This document shows, in pieces, positions 1-7,400 of a DNA stretch of 9,616 nucleotides. Positions within the stretch are counted from its first letter, which is position 1. The number at the start of each line of letters is the position of its first letter. The position numbers and the translations under genes are program-made. Location of the stretch: positions 1 to 9,616 of the forward strand of contig DRJW01000021.1 of NCBI GenBank assembly GCA_011052055.1, in the 5' to 3' direction. The stretch is from Nitrospirota bacterium. Its GTDB lineage: Bacteria > Nitrospinota_A > UBA7883. A model generated the notes under the pieces. That model made no database searches. It was not told where the DNA came from and saw nothing but the letters and a program-made list of their open reading frames with translations.

Positions 1-1188
1 AATACGGTCGCTTTGCCCGTCCGCTATCACTTTTACGAACCCTGCGGTCTCATCGGTGGAATGAGCCCTGGCAAGCGACCGGAAATTAAACAGGCCTGTT
101 TTCGCCGAGTCAGGCGCCTCTTTGCTTGTAACACCGACAGAGCCGATTTCGGGGATTGTAAAAATGGCTGTTGGAATAATCATCTTCGCAGGTTCGATTT
201 GATTACCGGCGCACAGGTAGGCGGCCAGCGCCCCTTCTTTGTACGCTGTGTACGCCAGCATGTTTTTCCCGGCCACATCGCCCACGGCGTAAATGTGATC
301 AGCCGATGTCCGCATAAAGTCGTCGGTTAATATTTCGCCTTTCGGGCCGATATCGACTCCGGCTTCTTTCAGGCCGATGGAGCTTGTGTTGTAAACCCTT
401 CCTATTGAAACCAGGACTTTCTCCGCGCTATAGGTTTTGCCGTCGGCGACGCGCGCCTCCACTTCTCCATTTTTTATACTCAAAGACTCTATCCGCGTCC
501 CGGTGACAAGTTTGATCTTCTGCTTTTTCATTTCTCTTGCAATCTGGGAGGAAACATCCTCATCCTCCCTGGGCAGAACGCGGGCCCTGGACGCAACCAT
601 GGTGACTCTTACGCCAAGACGGGACAGAACGCAGGCTATTTCGCATCCGATAGAGCCGCCACCGATAATGATTATCGATTCGGGAAGGGATTCGAGCTCG
701 AACACGGAAGCGCTTGTAAGAACCAGATGTGAATCGAGATCGAACGGACTTAAAGGCGCCGCGCCTGTGGCGATTACGGCGTGTTTAAACTTTATTTCAT
801 CGGTTCCGCTCCCGGTATTTACAGAGATCCTGTTTGGCGTAACAAATTTTCCTTTGCCTTCGAATATTTCGACACCTCTTTTTCTTAAAAGAGCTTCCAA
901 CGATTTACGAAAATTAAACACGATCTTTATCTGCCGGGCTCTCATTTTTTTATAATCCACCGAATACTCGAAAGGCTCTTTAGAAAGAGACGACATCAGC
1001 TTTGCGTGATCCACAGTTTCGGCGACGGCAACCCACGTTTTTGTAGGAACGCACCCTCGATTAAGACACGTTCCGCCAAGCTCTCCTTTTTCTATCAGGG
1101 CTACCTTAAGGCCGCTTGATACAGCTCTAAACGCCGCTGAATATCCGCCGGGGCCGCCTCCGAGAACGGCCAGATCAAATTCGCTCAT
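1..1188 (-). CDS. lpdA: Dihydrolipoyl dehydrogenase-type FAD/NAD(P) disulfide oxidoreductase, partial (C-terminus off the left edge)
   Basis: The frame is open from an ATG at 1188 to base 1, giving 396 residues with no stop. Seen in the translation: an N-terminal FAD-binding GGGPGG loop near residues 10-15; the redox-active disulfide motif GGTCLNRGCVPTK at 38-50 (C41 and C46); an NAD(P)-binding GGGSIGCE at 176-183; and the second FAD motif YAVGDVAG at 300-307 (D304). In the family these parts pass electrons from dihydrolipoamide through the disulfide and FAD to NAD+, as the E3 subunit of 2-oxoacid dehydrogenase or glycine cleavage complexes. Family members run about 460-480 residues, so roughly 70-80 are missing, including the dimer-interface His-Glu pair. 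Without that end, a mercuric-reductase-like or other class I relative cannot be fully excluded. The gene starts 18 bases after the rqcH stop, with only a weak Shine-Dalgarno (AGTAAG), which suggests co-transcription. Family is confident; the exact substrate is inferred. Confidence 0.85.
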   Translation of the reverse strand, partial: MSEFDLAVLGGGPGGYSAAFRAVSSGLKVALIEKGELGGTCLNRGCVPTKTWVAVAETVDHAKLMSSLSKEPFEYSVDYKKMRARQIKIVFNFRKSLEALLRKRGVEIFEGKGKFVTPNRISVNTGSGTDEIKFKHAVIATGAAPLSPFDLDSHLVLTSASVFELESLPESIIIIGGGSIGCEIACVLSRLGVRVTMVASRARVLPREDEDVSSQIAREMKKQKIKLVTGTRIESLSIKNGEVEARVADGKTYSAEKVLVSIGRVYNTSSIGLKEAGVDIGPKGEILTDDFMRTSADHIYAVGDVAGKNMLAYTAYKEGALAAYLCAGNQIEPAKMIIPTAIFTIPEIGSVGVTSKEAPDSAKTGLFNFRSLARAHSTDETAGFVKVIADGQSDRI

Positions 1189-1206
1189 AATCTTACTTTA
1201 CAATTT

Positions 1207-2637
1207 TTATTCTCTGGAATCTTTCATTTTCTGAATCCTCCCAGGATCGATCTTTACCATAATGGATTTCTCCTGATTTACAAGAACTTTTCCGGGCGCC
1301 CCGCCTTTTGGTTTCCTGATGTTTTTAGCAAAGCAGTATGTAACTTCTCCTTTGCCCGCTTTGGCCGCTTTAGAATATTTCAACGCCAGCATGGCCGCCT
1401 CCAATAGCGTCGATTTGGGAAGCTCCGCCCGCTTTGGTAGCCGGACAATAACATGTGATCCAGGATAATCGCGCGCGTGGAGCCACAGGTCGCGGCCGTT
1501 GGCGACTTTAAACGTGATTTCATCGTTTTCCCTATCGCTACGGCCAACCAGAATGGAGTAGCCGTCCGATGAGACAAATCTTTTCGGGCCCGAAGGGCGC
1601 CTCTCCTCCCGTTTCGCCACAGATTTTCGAGCGGCGATTTGCGGAATATAATCTTTTAACTGATCCGGTCTCTGTGCGTTTTCGATGGCGGTTACGGTTT
1701 TGTCTATCCCGGCTTTTCTCGACTTTACGCCCTCCAGCTCTTTTTCAATCCTGACGATACCTTTTTCATATTTTCTATATCTTTTGTAATACCGCTGGAT
1801 ATTTTTTTCAGGGCTTAACGATGGATCGAGGTTAATGGTGATTACACGCGGTGGCTGGGAATAGATGTCTTCGAGCTCGATGGACGAACCTCCCTTTTTG
1901 ATCCCTCCGAAATTCACTTTCAAAAGATCGGCAAGGCGCCGGTCGTTTTTATATTTTACAAGAACGGCCTTTTCGCTTTCCAGCGCCCTACCCCTTTTGC
2001 CCGATTTTTTCAACTCCGCTTTTAGAGGGGCCAGCGCCTGGTTTTTGGCCCCTGCAAGTTTTTCCTCGAAAGCGGGAGCCTTGTTACAGCTCTCCATCTC
2101 TTTGTTAAAAGCGAACTGTCCGTCCAGGCTGGTTTTGGTTATCTCCTGTTTTTCAGATTTCAGGCCCTTTATCGGCTCAGGAGGCGAATATGTTGTCCCT
2201 GCCTGGCTCCTGGTTTTTCGGGAGAGGGCGACAGCCGTAACTTTATCATGGTTATCTAACAGATATATGTTTCCCGATGTCCCCATAAGCTCCGCTACCA
2301 GCCGGTATTCTTCTGAATGAGCTCTAAAAGCCATCGACACGATCCTGTCATTGTTCAACTGGACGATGCCGGACAACTGCTTTTTCAACAAGATTTTTTT
2401 GACCAGTCTGGAAAAATTACCGAGGTCCGATGTTTCATCCGGCGCGCCGGTAATAAGATGCGCTCTTGAGTACCGGGGAGATAGGGAAATAAGAAAGTGA
2501 AATTTGCGATTTCCTTTTCTAAATTCAAAAACCCATTCATCTCTGGCGGTCTGGAAAATTTTATTCAGGAAACATCCTTCAAGAGTATCTGCTATCTCAT
2601 CGATAATTTTTCCTAGCTGTACGGCTCTAATGCTCAT
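1207..2637 (-). CDS. rqcH: RqcH/NFACT family ribosome-associated quality control protein
   Basis: 476 residues. Residues 1-130 read as NFACT-N, including the typical VAELMGTSGNIYLLD stretch at about 114-128. The DR pair needed for Ala-tRNA recruitment in characterised RqcH/Rqc2 is present as D97-R98. Residues about 270-320 are charged and predicted coiled coil (the arm that reaches the stalled 50S subunit). Residues about 355-465 are NFACT-R (DUF814), with the signature DLWLHARDYPGSHVIVR at 383-399. The family binds obstructed 50S subunits carrying peptidyl-tRNA and adds C-terminal alanine tails that mark the chain for degradation. Older annotations call it a fibronectin-binding protein. It is shorter than the roughly 570 residues of the Bacillus protein, mainly in the middle, but both end domains look complete. 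The ATG follows a GGAGG at 2642-2646 and overlaps the upstream stop as ATGA, so translation is probably coupled. The function is inferred from family motifs. Confidence 0.88.
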   Translation of the reverse strand: MSIRAVQLGKIIDEIADTLEGCFLNKIFQTARDEWVFEFRKGNRKFHFLISLSPRYSRAHLITGAPDETSDLGNFSRLVKKILLKKQLSGIVQLNNDRIVSMAFRAHSEEYRLVAELMGTSGNIYLLDNHDKVTAVALSRKTRSQAGTTYSPPEPIKGLKSEKQEITKTSLDGQFAFNKEMESCNKAPAFEEKLAGAKNQALAPLKAELKKSGKRGRALESEKAVLVKYKNDRRLADLLKVNFGGIKKGGSSIELEDIYSQPPRVITINLDPSLSPEKNIQRYYKRYRKYEKGIVRIEKELEGVKSRKAGIDKTVTAIENAQRPDQLKDYIPQIAARKSVAKREERRPSGPKRFVSSDGYSILVGRSDRENDEITFKVANGRDLWLHARDYPGSHVIVRLPKRAELPKSTLLEAAMLALKYSKAAKAGKGEVTYCFAKNIRKPKGGAPGKVLVNQEKSIMVKIDPGRIQKMKDSRE

Positions 2638-3854
2638 AACGCCTCCGGGTACAGCTTGAAAAACTCCTCAGAGAAATGTCTGCCGTTATATTCCAATATC
2701 GGTTTGAGCTCTTCCCGTCCAAAACCGGCCAGATACCGGCTGAATAGCCTGGCCGCTTTTTCATCCCCATCGTCAACAAACCAGAACATCATTGTCTTGT
2801 TATATTCCTTTAGCTCAGGCCATGTGAATAAATCCATTCCGGGCGGGCCGGCGCGGTAAAAGCTGTTGAATACTCCGAATATCTTAAGACGGTCTCCTAG
2901 AGATATCCACGATACGTACAAAGGATCGCGGTCGGGAAGATGACGGATAACCGGCTCGATCTCTCTTGCGCCCGACGCCGGGCCGAACACAAGATCGACT
3001 CCCGCGCTTAAATACCAGCCTTTCCCGTCAACGACATAAGAAAAATCGGCGGGGTTGCCGACCGCCCGGCGCTCTGCCGGCTGATATCCTTCCGGCGCCG
3101 GATATGGCTCGTTGCTCCTGAGCGCGAAACTCACTTTTGGGCGCCCGTCCTCGGGCAGGGGAATATCGCGCGCGAAAAGATAGGTGCGAAAATTGTTATG
3201 CTGACCAAGCATAAGAGCTGTGGGCGTAAGCTTGCCGTTTATATTAATCAGCGCCACGATAACAGCGCCATGAATGTCGAGCTCATGCCATTTTTCCAGG
3301 TCTCCCGCCATCCACGCCAACGCCTTTTTATAAAAAGGCAGGCGCGTCGGCAGGCCTGATCGTAAAAACACAAAATTGTATTTTATAAAAGTGAATTTAA
3401 CATCCCGAACGTCAGAGCCGCGAACAAGCGGAGCCGATTCATGATATACACGGGCGTAGACTACCGGCTCCGAGGCGAAATTCTCCGGGCCCTGATAATC
3501 AAGATACAAACCGTATTTTCTTTCTATGCTTTTGAGATACTTGCGTGTGGGACTCGTGTCTACTATATCCCCTCCAGCCCGCTGGTCTCTTACAACACAA
3601 TGGGGTAGATAGTCGGCGTAAAAATCTATCGGGGCCAAACCGCCGGGAGCTATGAACACTCTTGGGATAAATCGTTTCGACAGAATAATATCCGCCTCAT
3701 CCTGAGAATGGCCGAAATCTCCGGGGCGCCAATCCGGGTATGTAAGGGGCTCATAGAAGCTAAGCGCACCGGCGCTCCATTTCTCTTCAGGGGCCCTTGC
3801 CACAAAAGCCAGCAAAAGCAATCCCGCCGTTAACACAATATACTTCAACCACAT
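2634..3854 (-). CDS. Unrecognised exported or membrane-anchored protein, first gene of the rqcH operon
   Basis: I do not recognise a family. From the ATG at 3854 the product is 406 residues and begins with a short basic segment plus a hydrophobic stretch (about residues 5-19, ending ..LLLLAFVARA), so it is exported or anchored by its N-terminus. There is no lipobox cysteine, and a proline right after ARA makes signal-peptidase cleavage there doubtful. The remainder is soluble, rich in aromatic residues and has one cysteine (C86). A conserved-looking patch, WHELDIHGAVIV (189-200) with H219 in LGQHNNFRTY (217-226), could be a metal or active site, but this is only a suggestion. A TTG at 3902 would add 16 residues ahead of the signal; the ATG puts the hydrophobic segment at the N-terminus and is preferred, though neither start has a strong Shine-Dalgarno. 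Its stop overlaps the rqcH start by four bases, so the two are probably co-translated. The gene is surely real; its role is unknown. Confidence 0.8.
   Translation of the reverse strand: MWLKYIVLTAGLLLLAFVARAPEEKWSAGALSFYEPLTYPDWRPGDFGHSQDEADIILSKRFIPRVFIAPGGLAPIDFYADYLPHCVVRDQRAGGDIVDTSPTRKYLKSIERKYGLYLDYQGPENFASEPVVYARVYHESAPLVRGSDVRDVKFTFIKYNFVFLRSGLPTRLPFYKKALAWMAGDLEKWHELDIHGAVIVALININGKLTPTALMLGQHNNFRTYLFARDIPLPEDGRPKVSFALRSNEPYPAPEGYQPAERRAVGNPADFSYVVDGKGWYLSAGVDLVFGPASGAREIEPVIRHLPDRDPLYVSWISLGDRLKIFGVFNSFYRAGPPGMDLFTWPELKEYNKTMMFWFVDDGDEKAARLFSRYLAGFGREELKPILEYNGRHFSEEFFKLYPEAL
2642..2646 (-). promoter_or_regulatory. Shine-Dalgarno for rqcH
   Basis: On the minus strand GGAGG lies four bases before the rqcH ATG, inside the last codons of the upstream gene. 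It confirms the start that overlaps the preceding stop codon as ATGA. Confidence 0.75.
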
Positions 3855-3979
3855 ATTAGATGTCCGTTTTCCAGATCGAATGGTTTGAGAATAAATCCAC
3901 AAGACAGATCACTCGGCTTCAAAGTATTTTCCAATAGATAAATGAGTCTGAAGAGATGTATGGTTTTCGTCTATTTTAC

Positions 3980-3994
3980 GCCACCTGTGGTGGC
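3980..3994 (-). promoter_or_regulatory. Perfect hairpin at the predicted 5' end of the rqcH-operon transcript
   Basis: GCCACC and GGTGGC form a perfect 6-bp stem around a 3-base loop. It begins about three bases after the start point predicted from the minus-strand -10, so the mRNA would start with this stem. It could stabilise the transcript's 5' end or act as a DNA operator. No U-run follows on either strand, so it is not a classical terminator. Confidence 0.45.
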
Positions 3995-4003
3995 TGTTCA
4001 AAG

Positions 4004-4012
4004 ATTATATCA
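4004..4012 (-). promoter_or_regulatory. Extended -10 promoter for the minus-strand operon
   Basis: The minus strand reads TGATATAAT, a perfect TATAAT (4009 down to 4004) with an extended -10 TG. No recognisable -35 sits 16-18 bases upstream. That position is occupied instead by the inverted repeat at 4027-4042, which may be an operator. The predicted start is near 3997, leaving an untranslated leader of about 140 bases before the ATG at 3854. Confidence 0.55.
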
Positions 4013-4026
4013 AACAGCTGGCCTCC

Positions 4027-4042
4027 CCCTTTAGGAAAAGGG
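4027..4042. repeat. Inverted repeat CCCTTT-4-AAAGGG, possible operator or hairpin
   Basis: A perfect 6-bp dyad with a 4-base loop overlaps the expected -35 position of the minus-strand promoter. A run of six T (4048-4053) follows on the plus strand after CGCTG. With a weak stem and no upstream plus-strand gene to end, a terminator is less likely than an operator. Confidence 0.35.
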
Positions 4043-4100
4043 CGCTGTTTTTTCCCGCCTTACCGAAGATGGGATAAGGGAAAGCGCTACTCTGCGCCAA

Positions 4101-4117
4101 TCACGGCCCACCCGTGA
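4101..4117. repeat. Inverted repeat TCACGG-5-CCGTGA
   Basis: A perfect 6-bp dyad with a 5-base CCCAC loop lies about 90 bases upstream of the plus-strand -35. It may be a binding site for a regulator of the signalling operon, or part of a structured repeat together with the flanking GCGCC/GGCGC. Function unknown. Confidence 0.35.
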
Positions 4118-4203
4118 CGTAAGCCATCATGTTTGACAGGTCACCCGGGGGCGCATAACTCTCACGATTTTCAGACTCATTTCATGTTGGAAAAGGCTTC
4201 GTG

Positions 4204-4233
4204 TTGCGGTAAACATGGCCATGCTGGTATAAT
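4204..4233 (+). promoter_or_regulatory. Sigma-70-type promoter for the kinase/c-di-GMP operon
   Basis: TTGCGG (4204-4209), an 18-base spacer and TATAAT (4228-4233) preceded by TG at 4225-4226 make a good extended -10 promoter. The predicted start is near 4240, giving a leader of about 165 bases before the kinase ATG. It is the only strong plus-strand promoter in the gap. Confidence 0.6.
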
Positions 4234-4262
4234 ATATAGCTACTTACGGTAGTATCAAGATA

Positions 4263-4287
4263 TCAATAACAAAATGTCAATAACAAA
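4263..4287 (+). repeat. Short tandem repeat TCAATAACAAA, two copies 14 bases apart
   Basis: Two exact 11-base copies, at 4263-4273 and 4277-4287, lie in the predicted untranslated leader of the kinase mRNA. In this A-rich stretch it may be chance, or an unstructured leader or regulator site. Confidence 0.35.
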
Positions 4288-4404
4288 TCAGCAAAACCCT
4301 TACTTATGATTTATCTGCGCCATAAGACAATTCCCACTGCTCTACAAATATGTTTACTCGAAAATAAAAAGCGCGCTCACCATGCGCCGCTTACCTTTTA
4401 ATAA

Positions 4405-7400
4405 ATGAGCGCCAGGGCCCAAAGCAAAACTCTTCAACAAGACGCTCTGGAAAACCAGAAGCTTCCCACGCAAGTTATCTGGGCGATAGTGGCGATTTGC
4501 CTGGCGCCAATTACGCTTAATCTTCTCGGTTTTGATTTTGGCGCGCATGAAGACAGTGTAGACCTGGGCGCCGTAATCGCAAATTCCCCAGGCAAAGTAA
4601 CCGATGTAATGTTTTCCAAACTTGCGGGGGCGTTTACCCACACTCTTCTGGAGTGGACCGCGTTTTGCGCCGCAATTTTTACCGTTCTGCTGGCTCTGGC
4701 GCATTTAAAGATCAAGCATGATCTGGTGACCCCGTTAATAGGCGTGACGCTGTTTTACGCCGGATGCATGGACGCTTTCCATACGCTGGCGGCGGACAGG
4801 CTGATAGAAGCGGTTGCCGACAACCGTGACCTTATTCCGTTCACCTGGGCCATCTGCCGGTCGTTCAACCCCCTCATCATGGTCGCCGGAATGAGCGTGA
4901 TAATGATGGGGAGGGGCAAAAACCCGATCGTAAATTTCAGGATTATCCTGCTGTCTAGCATAGCATTCGGCGTTATCGCGTATGGGATCATACATATCAG
5001 CGCTTCAAGCGAGCGCCTGCCCCGGACAATGTATCCAGATTCGCTTATCACCCGGCCATACGACATCGCTCCGCTTATTATTTTTATCATAGCCGGTCTT
5101 TTTATATTTCCCCGTTTCTATCGAAAGCATCCCAGCTTTTTCTCCCATGCTTTAATCGTAAGCCTCATCCCCAACATAGCGACCCAGCTTCACATGGCGT
5201 TCGGGTCCACAGCGTTATTCGACAATCATTTCAACATCGCTCATTTCCTCAAAATCATCGCTTATATCGTCCCTTTCACCGGTTTGCTTCTGGACTATAT
5301 TCGAACACACCAGGTCGAGAAGCTTTCCCGTAAGGCTCTCCAGCAAAGCGAAGAGCGCACACGCGCCATAGTGGATACCGCTGTAAACAGCATTATCACC
5401 ATAGACGATCAAGGTTTTATTCAAAGTTTCAACCGGGCGTCCGAACAGATATTCCAGTACTCGGCGGATGAAGTGATGGGGCGGAATGTGAAGATGCTTA
5501 TGCCGGAGCCATACCACAGCGAGCATGACGGTTACATATCCAATTTTACAAAAACCGGTCAGGCGAAAATTATCGGAAAAGGGCGCGAAGTAGTGGGCAA
5601 ACGCAAAGACGGTGAAAATTTCCCCATGTTCCTTGCGGTAAGCGAGATATCTGTCAGTAGCGCAAGAATATTTGTTGGCATGGTGATCGATATCAGCAAC
5701 AGAAAACGAGCGGAAGAAGAAGTAAAAGCCAGCAAGGAACGTCTGGAGCTTGCCCTTGATGGCGGCGATCTGGGGCTATGGGACTGGAATATACAAACCG
5801 GCGACGTGATCTTTAACGAACGATGGACCCAGATGCTCGGCTATTCACTTGACGAAATAGAACCGAACGTCAATTCCTGGGAGAAACTCGTCCATCCAGA
5901 AGATATGCCGGGCGTAATGAAAACGTTAGAGGCCCACCTTGCCGGCAAGACCCCGATTTACCAGACAGAGCACAGGATGCGCGACAAATCAGGCGAGTGG
6001 AAATGGATAATGGATCGCGGAAAAGTGGTCGCATGGGATGAGGATGGCAAACCGCTAAGAGCTACCGGCACTCATCAAGATATCACCGACCGGATAAATT
6101 CAGAAACCGAAATTCTGAGCGCCATGGAAAAAGCGGAAGAATACGCCAGGATCGCCGAGGAGGCCAATGAGGCCAAGAGTGAGTTTCTAGCCAGCATGAG
6201 CCACGAAATCCGCACTCCGATGAACGCGATTATAGGGATGGCCGATTTGCTTGTTGAAACGAACCTCACGCATGAGCAGGAGAGGTATGTCAACACATAC
6301 CGTTACGCCGGTGAAAACCTTCTGAACATTATTAACGACATCCTCGACCTTTCCAAGATAGAAGCCGGGCAGATGGAGCTTGAAAAAACCGGTTTTAACC
6401 TGCAAGAGCTGATTGAGCGCACAGGCGAAATTATGGCTATACAGGCGCAGGAAAAAGGCCTTGAATTGGCGCATTTGCTAACGCCTGACTTGCCTTACGC
6501 CCTGTTGGGCGATCCCACCCGCCTGCGGCAGGTGATTATAAACCTTGTCAGCAACGCCATAAAGTTTACGGAAAAAGGCGAAGTATTAATTGGCGTTGAA
6601 ACCCGTAAAGCGCGGGAAAATGAAGTAGAGCTCCTGTTTTCTGTAAAAGACACAGGCATCGGTATTCCCAGGGAAAAGCTTGAAACCATTTTCGCCAGTT
6701 TCTCCCAGGCCGACTCTTCCACCACCCGCAAGCATGGGGGCACCGGTCTGGGGCTTTCTATCTCCAGGCTGATTGTTGAAATGATGGGCGGCGAAATATG
6801 GGTGGAAAGCGAGGAGGGAAAGGGGAGCGTGTTTTATTTCAGCGTAAAATTGGAGATAGACAGACGAAGCGCGGAAACATCTGAACCCGTAGACTTCAAA
6901 GGCTCGCGGGTCTTGATCGTGGATGATAACGCTACAAACCGGATGATACTCAGTAAAACACTTTCGGACTGGGGGGCCGATACTGAAGAGGCGATTGACG
7001 GCGCCAGCTGTCTGGATAAGCTTGCCAACGCCAAAAAGTCGGACAAGGCTTACGATCTTATTCTACTCGATCACATGATGCCGGGAATGGATGGCTATGA
7101 GGTGGCTGAAAAAATCAAAAACGACTCTGAAATTAGCGCTCCTGTAATTTTAATCACGTCATCCATGGGGCTCGCGAAGGGTGGCGAACAGGCTGAAAAG
7201 CTCCGGCTCGACGGTTACATCCATAAGCCTGTGAAGAAGTCTGAATTGCTGACAAGTATCAATACAGCTTTGGGAAGAGCGAAGACCATAGAGCCAGCAA
7301 ATGATAAGCGAAAAAAAGCGGGAGCCGACAGCGCGCCCCTGAAAATTCTTCTCGCCGAGGACAACAGGGATAACCGCAATCTTATTCTCGCCTATTTGAA

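Larger units (their letters stand above)
3855..4404. other. Divergent intergenic region with two promoters and several inverted repeats
   Basis: About 550 bases separate the minus-strand operon from the plus-strand signalling operon. I find no convincing gene here. The region holds a promoter candidate for each direction (4004-4012 on minus, 4204-4233 on plus) and perfect short inverted repeats at 3980-3994, 4027-4042 and 4101-4117. It also holds a looser GCGC-type hairpin at 4084-4097 and a short tandem repeat at 4263-4287. A further TTGACA at 4133-4138 has only a poor -10 (CATAAC at 4154-4159, 15-base spacer). The density of dyads suggests protein-binding sites or a small repetitive element, but I cannot assign a regulator. 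Confidence 0.6.

Noticed and set aside
437..955. A 172-codon plus-strand frame opposite the flavoprotein gene
   Set aside because: It lies wholly antisense to a gene with clear FAD, NAD and disulfide motifs, and its translation has no recognisable features or ribosome site.
3855..3902. A TTG start at 3902 adding 16 residues to the exported protein
   Set aside because: It would put a polar stretch ahead of the hydrophobic signal segment, uses a rarer start codon and has no clear Shine-Dalgarno. The ATG at 3854 gives a normal signal-like N-terminus. Not fully excluded.
4057..4153. A c-di-GMP or other riboswitch (a GACGTAAGCC stretch after the TCACGG/CCGTGA hairpin looked suggestive next to a cyclase operon)
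   Set aside because: The conserved CAAACC and GCAAAGCC core elements and tetraloop pairing of the c-di-GMP-I class are not present. The stretch also lies upstream of the best plus-strand promoter, so it would not be in the mRNA. A covariance-model search would settle it.
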